Part shown: one piece after another, positions 1 through 7,395 of the stretch
Numbering within the stretch: the stretch's first letter is position 1
Layout: each line of letters opens with the position of its first letter
The notes under the pieces: generated by a model
The model's database searches: none
Told to the model about the DNA's origin: nothing
Seen by the model: the letters and a program-made list of their open reading frames with translations, nothing else
Assembly (NCBI GenBank): GCA_903854305.1
Contig: CAINWC010000078.1
Coordinates: 1-9,887, forward strand
DNA: 9,887 bases
Direction of reading: 5' to 3'
From: an uncultured Pseudomonadota bacterium
GTDB taxonomy: Bacteria > Pseudomonadota > Gammaproteobacteria > Burkholderiales > Methylophilaceae
Made by a program: the position numbers and the translations under genes

Positions 1-1122
1 GCAATAACGAATGGCGCGCAAGCCTAATGCTGGGTTTGCACACGTCACAATAGTGTCTGGATTCATTTGTTTATCGGCGCCTAAATCCAAGGTGCGGATA
101 ATAACAACCGCGCCTTTCATGGCTTCTGCGACCGTTTTGTAGGCGGTAAATTGTTCGTCTTCATCAGGCATTTCACGCCGATTCATAAACAAAAATTCGG
201 TACGATATAGCCCGATGCCAGTTGCGCCTGAGGCGTTCACCGCGGCAATGTCCTCCGGTACTTCAATGTTGGCGAATAACTCTATATTCGTGCCATCCAT
301 CGTTACCGCTTTGGTAGATTTGATGCGCTGTAATTTTTGTTGCTCAAGCTCCCATTGCTCTTGACGTAACTTGTACTCTGCCAGAATCTCTTTAGATGGA
401 CTAACAATCACAACGCCCAAGCCGCCATCGACAATAATCAGCTCACCATCATTGATTAAATCACGTGCGTGTTGCAGCGCGACGATAGAAGGAATGTTGA
501 GGCTACGCGCCAGAATAGCGGTGTGTGAAGTGACGCCGCCTACATCGGTAATGAATGCAGCAAACTGATGTTGCTTAAACTGAATGGCGTCTGCGGGTGA
601 AATATCATGTGCAACCAGAATAAGCTTCCGTTCTTCATGCTGGGCGTTGGATTGCTGCTCGGTAGACAATTGGCTGGGGTGGCCAAGCAATACCTTGATG
701 ACGCGTTCTACCACTTGAATCACATCTTGTTTGCGCTCACGCAGATACTCATCTTCAATCTGCTCAAACTGCTCAACTATGTCGTCCATTTGCAGCTTAA
801 TGGCCCACTCGGCATTGCATTGTTCATTTTTGATAATGTCTTTGGGGATTTCAGATAAGGATTTATCTGCCAACATCATTAAATGTGTGCCGATAAATGC
901 GCTTAATTCTGCAGGCGCATTTTTACGTAAGCTACTATTGATTTGCTCTAAATCATGTTTAACGGTCGCGATAGCATTGCTAAAACGTACGATTTCATCA
1001 TCAATTAAATGCTTAGGCAGTTGGTAATGTACAACCTCTAACAATGCATTAGAAACTAGGTGTGCATGGCCAATGGCAATGCCGCCAGAAACGCCTACGC
1101 CATGTATGCTAAAGCTGGTCAT
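1..1122 (-). CDS. ptsI: Phosphoenolpyruvate-protein phosphotransferase (PTS enzyme I), 3' end outside the window
   Basis: Enzyme I takes phosphate from PEP onto a histidine and passes it to HPr; it is the cytoplasmic entry point of the PTS. I translated 374 residues from ATG 1122 to the window edge with no stop. The start MTSFSIHGVGVSGGIAIG is typical of EI. The phosphohistidine motif GGVTSHTAILAR is present with His200 (codon 525-523; His189 in E. coli). The PEP-binding barrel begins with LYRTEFLF (Arg307), IRTLDLGADK and NPALGLRAIR. E. coli EI has about 575 residues, so roughly the last 200, including the catalytic cysteine region, lie outside. There is no N-terminal GAF domain, so this is plain EI, not the PtsP (EI-Ntr) form. 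It starts 22 bases after HPr; the ribosome site is weak. Family assignment is certain; that it serves regulation rather than sugar uptake is inferred from the neighbours. Confidence 0.96.
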   Translation of the reverse strand, partial: MTSFSIHGVGVSGGIAIGHAHLVSNALLEVVHYQLPKHLIDDEIVRFSNAIATVKHDLEQINSSLRKNAPAELSAFIGTHLMMLADKSLSEIPKDIIKNEQCNAEWAIKLQMDDIVEQFEQIEDEYLRERKQDVIQVVERVIKVLLGHPSQLSTEQQSNAQHEERKLILVAHDISPADAIQFKQHQFAAFITDVGGVTSHTAILARSLNIPSIVALQHARDLINDGELIIVDGGLGVVIVSPSKEILAEYKLRQEQWELEQQKLQRIKSTKAVTMDGTNIELFANIEVPEDIAAVNASGATGIGLYRTEFLFMNRREMPDEDEQFTAYKTVAEAMKGAVVIIRTLDLGADKQMNPDTIVTCANPALGLRAIRYC

Positions 1123-1144
1123 TTTTACTTATACCCATAAGAAA

Positions 1145-1414
1145 CTACTCACCTTCACCAAAATAATCGGCAATTAGTGCAGTTAAAGCATCTAGCGCAG
1201 GTGTTTCATCTTCACCATTCGCTTCTATTGTCACTATTGAGCCTTTGCCAGCAGCCAACATCATTACGCCCATAATGCTTTTTGCATTCACGCGGCGACC
1301 ATTACGCTCTATCCAAATTTCGCTGGCAAACTTACTGGCAGTTTGTGTGAGTTTGGTTGAAGCGCGGGCATGCAAGCCTAACTTATTAATAATTTCTAAT
1401 GGCCTGCTAATCAT
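1145..1414 (-). CDS. ptsH: Phosphocarrier protein HPr
   Basis: HPr is the small cytoplasmic phosphocarrier between EI and EIIA proteins. From ATG 1414 it has 89 residues, normal for the family. His15 in LGLHARAS (with Arg17) is the site phosphorylated by EI. Ser46 in NAKSIMGVMMLAAGKG is the site used by HPr kinase, and hprK lies three genes upstream, so both modes of phosphorylation look possible. The frame is open upstream to 1480, but that extension would lie inside the EIIA gene, and the family begins at MISRPLEI. This start places His15 and Ser46 at exactly canonical positions. The ATG overlaps the end of the EIIA gene by 8 bases (ATGATTAG), suggesting translational coupling; no strong Shine-Dalgarno is visible. 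Confidence 0.96.
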   Translation of the reverse strand: MISRPLEIINKLGLHARASTKLTQTASKFASEIWIERNGRRVNAKSIMGVMMLAAGKGSIVTIEANGEDETPALDALTALIADYFGEGE

Positions 1415-1814
1415 ATCGTTCACAACTTTCACGGTTGAAATGTACAACACCTTCTCGTCCACCACTGACCGCTTTTTCAACCAGCGTCATCAGCGGTTCT
1501 TGTCGATAGGTCAGCGTCCTGATTAGCATGGGCAAATTCACGCCAGCAATACCCTCTACAACACCCGCTTGCAGTAGTTTTCCAACCATATTGCATGGCG
1601 TTGCGCCGTACATATCTGAAAGCACTAATACGCCATCTCCGCTATTGAGCGAGGTGACCAAAGCGCTTGCCTTGTCGAGTAAAAGGTTAGGGTCATCATG
1701 GATGCTGACTGCGAGACAAGCCAATTGTTGAGGCTCTTTTCCCCAAACGTGATTTGCACATTCCATCAGGCTTTCACCCAGAGTTCCATGTGCGATGATT
1801 AAAATACCGATCAT
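1407..1814 (-). CDS. PTS EIIA component, mannose/sorbose family (soluble, single domain)
   Basis: The 135 residues match a stand-alone EIIA-Man domain, a cytoplasmic protein that accepts phosphate from HPr. The N-terminus IGILIIAHG carries the active-site His9 after the first beta strand, and LVLSDMYGATPCN (Asp67) is the second family signature. The fused EIIB domain of E. coli ManX is absent, and no EIIB, EIIC or EIID gene is nearby, so transport of a sugar is unlikely to be its direct job here. In Proteobacteria such EIIA proteins usually sit with HPr, EI and hprK and are thought to act as regulators; the target cannot be read from this sequence. A GAG eight bases before the ATG may serve as the ribosome site. 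The 85-base gap before it holds a possible promoter. Confidence 0.93.
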   Translation of the reverse strand: MIGILIIAHGTLGESLMECANHVWGKEPQQLACLAVSIHDDPNLLLDKASALVTSLNSGDGVLVLSDMYGATPCNMVGKLLQAGVVEGIAGVNLPMLIRTLTYRQEPLMTLVEKAVSGGREGVVHFNRESCERYD

Positions 1815-1834
1815 TATTTTCTCAACTTTAAGTT

Positions 1835-1862
1835 ATCTTAACGCTTAAAAAACTAACTGCAA
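1835..1862 (-). promoter_or_regulatory. Possible sigma-70 promoter before the EIIA-HPr-EI genes
   Basis: In the 85-base gap between rapZ and the EIIA gene, TTGCAG (1862-1857) and TAAGAT (1840-1835) stand 16 bases apart, each matching four of six consensus positions. In an AT-rich gap such matches arise easily by chance. It would give the PTS genes a start of their own inside the longer operon. A small inverted repeat, TTAAG-ATAA-CTTAA, overlaps the proposed -10. Confidence 0.22.
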
Positions 1863-1899
1863 CATTACGATTTATCACTATATATCACCAACATTCTGC

Positions 1900-2751
1900 T
1901 TAATTTAATTCTCTATGGCGTGTAAGTACTTTTTGTTTAGACATGAAATATTGACTTAACTGTTCAACAAAGTATACCGAGCGATGTTGCCCGCCTGTGC
2001 AACCGATGGCCACCGTTAAATAACTGCGGTTGTCTGTAATAAAGCATGGTAGCCATTTTTCTACGTAATGGCGAATATCTGTGAGCATTTCATGCACGCT
2101 ATCTTGGGCACTTAGAAATGATTGCACTTCGGTATCTCGACCTGTCAGCTCGCGTAAATTGGGGTCGTAATGCGGGTTGGGCAGGCAACGTACATCAAAG
2201 ACAAAATCCGCATCTAGCGGAATGCCGTGTTTGAAACCAAACGAGGTAAATAATAAGGTTAATCCAATATGGTCAGTTGAAACCACCTCTTTTACCCAGC
2301 CTCTGAGCGTATTGGCGCTTAGGTGGCTAGTATCAATCACATGGCCAAGACTTCCTAAATCACCTAATAGCTCACGCTCATAAGCAATACTTTCCGCCAG
2401 TGTCGTGGTTTCTTTACTTAAAGGATGTTTGCGTCTAGTTTCGCTGAATCTTTTAACCAAGGTTTCAACATTGGATTCTAAAAACAGCACTTGTGTGGCA
2501 ATATTTTGGGATTTTAATTGTGCAATATGCGTCGGTAGCGTTTCAATGGCCGCACTACGACTATCAATGCTAATCGCCACGCGGTCGTGATTCACGCCAT
2601 TCAGTTTTTCAGAATGCAAATGTTCAGCAATGCTGGGCAGCATGGTGGCGGGCAAGTTATCTATGCAATAGTAGCCGCTGTCTTCAAGCGCGCGAAGGGC
2701 GATACTTTTACCTGAGCCTGAAAGCCCAGTGACAATAATGAGTTGTTTCAT
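1900..2751 (-). CDS. rapZ: RapZ/YvcJ family nucleotide-binding protein (RNase adapter)
   Basis: The 283 residues match the length of E. coli RapZ (284). The N-terminal domain has a Walker A motif GLSGSGKS (residues 9-16) followed by the family pattern ALEDSGYYCIDNLP, and a strand LFLES (89-93). The C-terminal domain has SFGFKHG (170-176), FDVRCLPNPHY (185-195) and GCTGGQHRSVY (250-260), ending in a basic stretch (Lys272, Lys274, Arg278, Arg280). In E. coli RapZ binds GlmZ RNA and guides RNase E to it, controlling glucosamine-6-phosphate synthase and so precursors of envelope sugars; in Bacillus YvcJ binds nucleotides. The partner in this lineage is unknown; the GlmY/GlmZ pair is a gammaproteobacterial trait and is not seen here. 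It follows hprK by 34 bases, a conserved pairing. Confidence 0.96.
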   Translation of the reverse strand: MKQLIIVTGLSGSGKSIALRALEDSGYYCIDNLPATMLPSIAEHLHSEKLNGVNHDRVAISIDSRSAAIETLPTHIAQLKSQNIATQVLFLESNVETLVKRFSETRRKHPLSKETTTLAESIAYERELLGDLGSLGHVIDTSHLSANTLRGWVKEVVSTDHIGLTLLFTSFGFKHGIPLDADFVFDVRCLPNPHYDPNLRELTGRDTEVQSFLSAQDSVHEMLTDIRHYVEKWLPCFITDNRSYLTVAIGCTGGQHRSVYFVEQLSQYFMSKQKVLTRHRELN

Positions 2752-2785
2752 AAATACACTTTAACGCACTTTTATCCAGCTGGTT

Positions 2786-3727
2786 TTAGTTGTTTTTCTT
2801 CATCTCGCGTTGTTGGCGCTGAGTAAATTGTTTGGTTGCGTTCACGCCACGCAATAATAGCATGTGGTTGCGAATAGCGACTTCAACCAGTACCGCGATG
2901 TTACGGCCTGCCGCGATAGGAATATATACTTTAGAAAACTCTACCCCCAATACTTCTTCGAGTTGCGTTTTAATGCTGAGCCGATCTAAAAGATGCGGTG
3001 CTTGTTTATCCGCCATTGCAAGGTGAATAATGAGGTCAAGCGGCTTGGTAGGTTTGACAGAATTGTCCCCAAATAGTGCGCGTATATTTAAAATGCCTAA
3101 ACCACGTACTTCTAAAAAATCTTGCAGTAAAGCTGGGCAGCGGCCCTCAACACGTTCAGGAGAAATGCGGAAAAAATCAACAATATCATCTGCAATCAAC
3201 CTGTGACCACGCGAAATAAGCTCTAAAGCCAGCTCGCTTTTGCCGATGGCTGCATCGCCTTTAATCAGTACGCCAAAGCCTTGTACCTCCATAAAAACAC
3301 CATGCATGCTGATCGATTCAGCCATTGCCTGCGCTAAAAAGTGACCTAATACATCCATTAGCTCAGGGCTATGTAATGGCGATGTAAATAAGGGGGTATT
3401 ATGGCTATTAGCGGCGGCTATTAATGTGTCTGGGACTAATTCGCCATTGGCGACAATGACGGCGGCTAAGTCGGTTGAAAATAAATTTGCAATTGCACTA
3501 TTGGCACCTGCTGTTTGCAAACTTCGTAAATAATCCATTTCAGCACAGCCTAATACCTGTACGCGATTTGGATGAACAAAATTGAGATGGCCAATCAGTG
3601 CCAGCGAAGGTTTTGTGACAGAATTGCTAGTGAGGGTATTAGACCCGCCGTTAAGTCCGGCAACCCAGTTCAGTTTGAGCTTACGGCGGGTTTGTTTGAA
3701 CAGCTCAGCTACATTTATTTGAGCCAT
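2786..3727 (-). CDS. hprK: HPr kinase/phosphorylase
   Basis: HprK phosphorylates HPr on Ser46 with ATP or pyrophosphate and can reverse the reaction. The 313 residues show the usual two parts: a variable N-terminal domain (about 1-130) and a catalytic domain with MHGV (His142), the P-loop GDAAIGKSE (157-165), RLIADD (176-181, Asp180/Asp181), the signature EVRGLGILNIRALFG (206-220) and the C-terminal loop PIAAGRNIAVLVEVA (270-284). The P-loop keeps GKS but has DAAI where many family members have a Ser-Gly pair. Its substrate Ser46 is present in the HPr encoded three genes downstream, which supports a working pair. The gene starts 29 bases after hpf with a weak ribosome site; there is no ptsN between them, unlike in many other Proteobacteria. 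Confidence 0.96.
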   Translation of the reverse strand: MAQINVAELFKQTRRKLKLNWVAGLNGGSNTLTSNSVTKPSLALIGHLNFVHPNRVQVLGCAEMDYLRSLQTAGANSAIANLFSTDLAAVIVANGELVPDTLIAAANSHNTPLFTSPLHSPELMDVLGHFLAQAMAESISMHGVFMEVQGFGVLIKGDAAIGKSELALELISRGHRLIADDIVDFFRISPERVEGRCPALLQDFLEVRGLGILNIRALFGDNSVKPTKPLDLIIHLAMADKQAPHLLDRLSIKTQLEEVLGVEFSKVYIPIAAGRNIAVLVEVAIRNHMLLLRGVNATKQFTQRQQREMKKNN

Positions 3728-3756
3728 AAGTCATTAAATATAAATGTTAAATCTTT

Positions 3757-4083
3757 TTATTCAACCGCTTGATGCTTAACTGCGCCATTCGTTTTGTGGT
3801 GATCAGCATGTTTTTCTTTGTGTTTTACCACTTGGCGATCTAGTTTGTCGGTCAGCATATCAATGGCACTGTACATATTGTCATCTTCACAAGCGGCGTG
3901 TAAATCGTTTCCTGGAACATGCAGCGTTGCTTCTACCTTTTGGGCAAGCTTTTCAACACTCAAGGTCACTTTAACATCGATTACATGATCAAAGTGGTTT
4001 CTAATTCGGACTAATTTGCTTGTGACATAATCGCGTAATGCAGGGGTTACTTCTAAATGATGACCAGTTAATTGTAAATTCAT
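3757..4083 (-). CDS. hpf: Ribosome hibernation promoting factor HPF (short form)
   Basis: HPF binds the 30S subunit at the mRNA/tRNA channel and helps ribosomes pair into inactive 100S dimers when growth slows. The 108 residues have the family start MNLQLTGHHLEVTPALRDYV, the basic helix SKLVRIRNHF, and ATLHVPG followed by DDNMYSAIDMLTDKLDRQVVKHKEKH. It lacks the long C-terminal dimerisation domain of long HPF. The tail after residue 86 is rich in His and Lys (His88, 92, 95, 96, 104). The frame is open to 4137, but ATG 4083 has a strong AAGGAG six bases upstream and matches the family N-terminus, so I chose it. The gene follows rpoN, the classic rpoN-hpf arrangement, after a 234-base leader. 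Confidence 0.95.
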   Translation of the reverse strand: MNLQLTGHHLEVTPALRDYVTSKLVRIRNHFDHVIDVKVTLSVEKLAQKVEATLHVPGNDLHAACEDDNMYSAIDMLTDKLDRQVVKHKEKHADHHKTNGAVKHQAVE

Positions 4084-4089
4084 GACTTG

Positions 4090-4095
4090 CTCCTT
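4090..4095 (-). promoter_or_regulatory. Strong ribosome binding site of hpf
   Basis: AAGGAG lies six bases before ATG 4083. It is the clearest Shine-Dalgarno in the window and rejects the longer open frame starting at 4137, which would add 18 residues without homology to the HPF family. Confidence 0.85.
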
Positions 4096-4208
4096 TTTAA
4101 AGTATCCTAAAAATTTTGAACTTCCATTTAACATCAACTTACAGAAAAAACGCTGTTAAGTATGAAAATTTTCAGAACCTCAAAACTTCTCGAACAATTT
4201 CAGTTTAC

Positions 4209-4228
4209 TACTTTAATTCGTGAAAGTA
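4209..4228. repeat. Short inverted repeat in the rpoN-hpf gap
   Basis: TACTTT and AAAGTA face each other across an 8-base loop. The stem is AT-rich and only six pairs long, with no U-run after it, so it does not look like a terminator. It could be part of a protein binding site together with the neighbouring direct repeat, or be chance in AT-rich DNA. Confidence 0.35.
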
Positions 4229-4231
4229 CTA

Positions 4232-4267
4232 GTGAAAATAAGAAATATATAGGTGAAAATAAGAAAT
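4232..4267. repeat. Two perfect 15-bp direct repeats, 21 bp apart, upstream of hpf
   Basis: GTGAAAATAAGAAAT occurs at 4232-4246 and again at 4253-4267, without mismatch, start to start 21 bp apart, which is two turns of B-DNA. A partial third copy, GTGAAA, sits at 4220-4225. The repeats begin about 150 bases upstream of the hpf ATG and 50 bases after the rpoN stop. The 234-base stretch 4084-4317 that holds them contains no gene I can support, no convincing terminator and no convincing sigma-70 or sigma-54 promoter. Tandem sites phased on one DNA face are typical of cooperative protein binding, but no known binding site is recognised. Confidence 0.8.
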
Positions 4268-4317
4268 TTTATGACAGAATTTTGTTGCTTGATTTAGTGC
4301 TATAGTGGAAAGATTAC

Positions 4318-5943
4318 TTAAAGAGATTTTCTTAAACTCGCTGGCGCAATATTAAGTGATTCACGGTACTTGGCAATGGTGCGGCGCGCTACCACAATCC
4401 CTTGTTTTGCTAATAGCTCGGTAATCTGATTGTCAGAATATGGTTTCTTGGGATTTTCTTGATCCACCAGTTGTTTAATCAGCGCCCGAATTGCCGTGGC
4501 AGAGCAAGTGCCACCAGTGTCAGTAGCCACTGAGCTGCCAAAAAAGTATTTAAGTTCAAAAATACCACGTGGTGTGAGCATGTACTTATTGGTTGTCACG
4601 CGCGAAATAGTCGATTCATGTAAATCTAATTCATCTGCAATTTCACGCAACACCAGCGGCCGCATTGCGACTTCGCCATATTCTAAAAAGTTACGTTGGC
4701 GGTCTGTAATGGCTTGGGATACACGCAAAATAGTTGAAAAACGCTGTTGGATATTCTTAATCATCCATTTAGCTTCTTGCATTTGGCTTTGTAGATATTG
4801 ACTAGAGCTATCACGATTACGCTTCAAAATGCTCGCGTAAAGCTGATTGATTTTGAGTTTAGGAATCACGCCGTCATTCAAACTGGCGATCCAAATACCC
4901 TTTACTTTCTTCACGATAACCTCGTGTTGAATAAAATGCTCAGAGCCAATGATGCTAAATGCACTGCCAGGCCGTGGATTTAAACTGATAATCAGTTGCT
5001 GTACATTTTTGAGTGTGGCCTCATCACAACCGAGCTCTTTACGTAGCTTAACAAAGTCACGCGCACCAAGGGCGGGCAAATGCTGTTTTGCCATTAACTT
5101 AGCTAATGCCAAATTAGGGGTTGTTTTTGGTAACGCCTCTAGTTGTAATAGCAAACATTCACTTAAGTTGCGTGCGCCAACACCAATAGGATCAAGATGT
5201 TGAATATGCCGTAATGCAGTGAGTAGTTCTAATACCTCTATGTCGAGTTCTAGCGGCATTTCTTCTGCAATATCTTCGAGCGCCTCTATCAAATAACCAT
5301 CTTCATTAATGCTATCTACCAGTAGCAACGTAAGCGTTTGGTCACGTTCTGATAAAGGCATTAATTTTAGTTGAGAAAGCAGATGCTCTCGCAGGTTAAC
5401 TTGCAAAGTTTCTTGCTGCCTGAAGTCGCTATCATCATCCGATGGCGTGCTATTCTCATCCCAGCGACTGCCGTTAGAAAACTCATCAAACTCGTCGTTG
5501 AACTCAGCTTGAAAATCAGCCGGTTCGTCTTTTGGGGTGGAGTCAGTTGAAGTTGATTCTGATTGCTTTGATTCAACGTTACGTTCTGAAAGTTCAGCGC
5601 TAAAAACGTCTCCATCGTGATTGATATCTTGCGTGTTATTTTGCAAATCATTTTGACCGCCATCTTGGTCATAGTCTTGCGAAGGCTCGTTCATGTCTTC
5701 ACGCGTAGCGCCGTCTTGGTTGCTACTTGTATTTAACGTGACTTCATCTGCGCTATTGTCTACTGCATTGCCGTATTCGTCTTCACCAGCATCGCCTCTT
5801 TCCAACAGAGGATTGGTTTGCATTAACAGCTCAATTTCTTGATTAAGCTCTAATGTTGAAAGTTGTAATAACCGAATAGCTTGCTGCAGCTGCGGCGTAA
5901 GCGAAAGGTTTTGCGAAAATTTAAGTTGTAAACCTTGTTTCAT
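4318..5943 (-). CDS. rpoN: RNA polymerase sigma-54 factor
   Basis: Sigma-54 directs RNA polymerase to -24/-12 promoters and needs an activator ATPase to open them. Region I (1-48) is the Gln/Leu-rich start that includes [20 protein letters not shown] and contacts activators. Residues 50-178 form a long region II rich in Asp, Glu, Asn, Ser and Gln. The core-binding domain follows (about 180-330, with INEDGYL and [15 protein letters not shown]). The helix-turn-helix lies at about 431-455 ([23 protein letters not shown]), then [10 protein letters not shown], and the RpoN box [10 protein letters not shown] (519-528) reads the -24 element. At 541 residues it is longer than the usual 480-500, mostly through region II. 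Its ATG overlaps the lptB stop by four bases (ATGA), so translation is probably coupled to LPS transport genes. Confidence 0.98.
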   Translation of the reverse strand: MKQGLQLKFSQNLSLTPQLQQAIRLLQLSTLELNQEIELLMQTNPLLERGDAGEDEYGNAVDNSADEVTLNTSSNQDGATREDMNEPSQDYDQDGGQNDLQNNTQDINHDGDVFSAELSERNVESKQSESTSTDSTPKDEPADFQAEFNDEFDEFSNGSRWDENSTPSDDDSDFRQQETLQVNLREHLLSQLKLMPLSERDQTLTLLLVDSINEDGYLIEALEDIAEEMPLELDIEVLELLTALRHIQHLDPIGVGARNLSECLLLQLEALPKTTPNLALAKLMAKQHLPALGARDFVKLRKELGCDEATLKNVQQLIISLNPRPGSAFSIIGSEHFIQHEVIVKKVKGIWIASLNDGVIPKLKINQLYASILKRNRDSSSQYLQSQMQEAKWMIKNIQQRFSTILRVSQAITDRQRNFLEYGEVAMRPLVLREIADELDLHESTISRVTTNKYMLTPRGIFELKYFFGSSVATDTGGTCSATAIRALIKQLVDQENPKKPYSDNQITELLAKQGIVVARRTIAKYRESLNIAPASLRKSL

Positions 5944-6662
5944 AGACGAAAGTTTTTACCCAAATAAACTTCGCGTACGCTTTCGTTATCAACAATTTCA
6001 CTCGGAATGCCAGAGGCAAACACGTGGCCTTGATTAACGATGTAGGCGCGGTCACAAATACCTAAAGTCTCACGTACATTGTGGTCGGTAATGAGCACGC
6101 CTATATTCCGCGCGGTTAGAAAGTGAATGATTTTTTGAATATCAATCACGGCAATTGGGTCGATACCAGCAAAGGGTTCGTCTAACAAAATAAAACTGGG
6201 ATTAGTCGCCAGACAACGTGCAATCTCAACGCGACGGCGTTCACCACCAGATAAACTTACCGCAGCATTGTCGCGAATATGCGTGATATGCAACTCTTCG
6301 AGCAATGACTCTAGTTTTTCATCCATTTCAGCTTCAGATATATCTTGTAGCTGCAGCACTGCAAGAATATTTTCAGTCACCGTCAATTTGCGAAATATTG
6401 ACGGTTCTTGTGGTAAATACGACAAGCCCATTCTAGCGCGCATGTGAATCGGCATGCGGCTTAAGTCTTTCCCGTCGAGTGAGATTCGACCGCCATCTAA
6501 TGGCACTAAACCTACCATCATATAAAAACTGGTGGTTTTTCCGGCGCCATTCGGACCTAACAATCCCACGACCTCGCCGCTTTTTATGCTTAAAGAGATG
6601 TCTTGTACAACCGTGCGGGCTTTGTACGATTTTCGCAAATTTTCTACAATGAGTTCGCTCAT
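5940..6662 (-). CDS. lptB: LPS export ABC transporter ATPase LptB
   Basis: LptB is the cytoplasmic ATPase of the LptB2FGC complex; it powers extraction of LPS from the inner membrane. The 240 residues match the family (E. coli 241). Visible motifs are Walker A GPNGAGKT (36-43), the Q-loop Gln85 in YLPQEPSIF, the ABC signature LSGGE (137-141), Walker B ILLDEP with Glu162, the D-loop FAGIDP (164-169) and the switch His194 in ITDHNVRE. The C-terminal ending [10 protein letters not shown] is typical of LptB and separates it from the related branched-chain amino acid transporters. It begins 49 bases after lptA with a weak AGG five bases before the ATG, and ends in the rpoN start. The membrane partners LptF and LptG are not in this window. 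Confidence 0.98.
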   Translation of the reverse strand: MSELIVENLRKSYKARTVVQDISLSIKSGEVVGLLGPNGAGKTTSFYMMVGLVPLDGGRISLDGKDLSRMPIHMRARMGLSYLPQEPSIFRKLTVTENILAVLQLQDISEAEMDEKLESLLEELHITHIRDNAAVSLSGGERRRVEIARCLATNPSFILLDEPFAGIDPIAVIDIQKIIHFLTARNIGVLITDHNVRETLGICDRAYIVNQGHVFASGIPSEIVDNESVREVYLGKNFRL

Positions 6663-6711
6663 AATGCCTGCAGCTTAATTGGATCGTTGGTTTTATTTAA
6701 TAACATGTAGA

Positions 6712-7395
6712 TTATTTCGGTTCGGTACTGGGTTCTAAAGTTCTGCTTAAGCGCATCGCTTTAGCTGGTGCCAGACTATTGCCTGGTGCTGGCGTGGTCG
6801 CAGGGCTGGCATTTTCAGTGGCGGGCTTAGTCGTGTTCAGTTCAGGCGCCTTTTTATTTTTAGGTTGAATTATTGCATGGACGCGACCACTTGATGTGCC
6901 GCTATCAGTGGATTTAGCGCCGCCAATCACTTCAGCATATTCGGCATTTGCATCATACATAATGTAATCGCCATGCACGATGTCCTCGCCGCGTTTTACC
7001 CAAGCTTTGGTATAAAGTTGTACTTTGTCCATGCGGCTATCATACTCAATTCGCTGCCCACTACCTTCAATGTACTCGTTTTTTCCTTCACGCTTTTGTT
7101 TGAACGTGGTTGGGTTTCCTAGTGAGGTGCTATGTTGGAAGCCCTCTTGATCCTCATGAACAATCAACTTGTCTGCATGAATGATCAGTGTGCCTTTTGT
7201 TAATATCACATTGCCGGAGTAGGTGCTAATTTGTTTAGCGTCATCCACTTTTACCGTATCTGCTTCTAAATCAATGGGCTTATCACGGTCAGCGGACTCT
7301 GCAAGTACGTGGCTAGAAAAGCCTAGCAATGACAAGCTTATTAAAAGCAAATGCAGCATAAAGTTGTGCTTTATTGTGTTTGGGTCATTACTCAT
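6712..7395 (-). CDS. lptA: LPS transport periplasmic bridge protein LptA
   Basis: LptA polymers form the periplasmic bridge that carries LPS from LptC to LptD. The 227 residues begin with a signal peptide: hydrophobic stretch MLHLLLISLSLLGF (13-26) and a likely cut after VLA (30-32). The OstA-like beta-jellyroll follows: KPIDLEADTVKVDD, STYSGNVILTKGTLIIHADK (58-76) and YDSRMDKVQLYTKAWVKRG. After about residue 177 comes a 50-residue tail rich in Pro, Ala, Thr and Lys that is not part of the usual fold. I chose ATG 7395 because GGAG lies five bases upstream; ATG 7416 has no ribosome site, and ATG 7359 would shorten the signal peptide. The start overlaps the end of lptC by eight bases (ATGAGTAA). 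Confidence 0.93.
   Translation of the reverse strand: MSNDPNTIKHNFMLHLLLISLSLLGFSSHVLAESADRDKPIDLEADTVKVDDAKQISTYSGNVILTKGTLIIHADKLIVHEDQEGFQHSTSLGNPTTFKQKREGKNEYIEGSGQRIEYDSRMDKVQLYTKAWVKRGEDIVHGDYIMYDANAEYAEVIGGAKSTDSGTSSGRVHAIIQPKNKKAPELNTTKPATENASPATTPAPGNSLAPAKAMRLSRTLEPSTEPK

Noticed and set aside
371..1027. Plus-strand open frames opposite ptsI (371-568, 607-858, 731-1027)
   Set aside because: They lie antisense to a well-conserved EI coding sequence, have no recognisable domains and no ribosome sites; they are shadows of ptsI.
1415..1480. N-terminal extension of HPr to ATG 1480
   Set aside because: It lies inside the EIIA gene, has no family similarity, and would displace His15 and Ser46 from their canonical positions.
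2777..2784. CCAGCTGG palindrome between hprK and rapZ
   Set aside because: An 8-bp palindrome without loop or U-run in a 34-base gap is expected by chance and gives no terminator.
4164..4173. Palindrome GAAAATTTTC in the rpoN-hpf gap as a terminator
   Set aside because: It is all-AT apart from its ends, leaves no room for a loop and has no following U-run.
5367..5672. A 101-codon minus-strand frame inside rpoN
   Set aside because: It is out of frame with the acidic region II of rpoN, whose repetitive codons keep other frames open; it shows no domain and no start signal.
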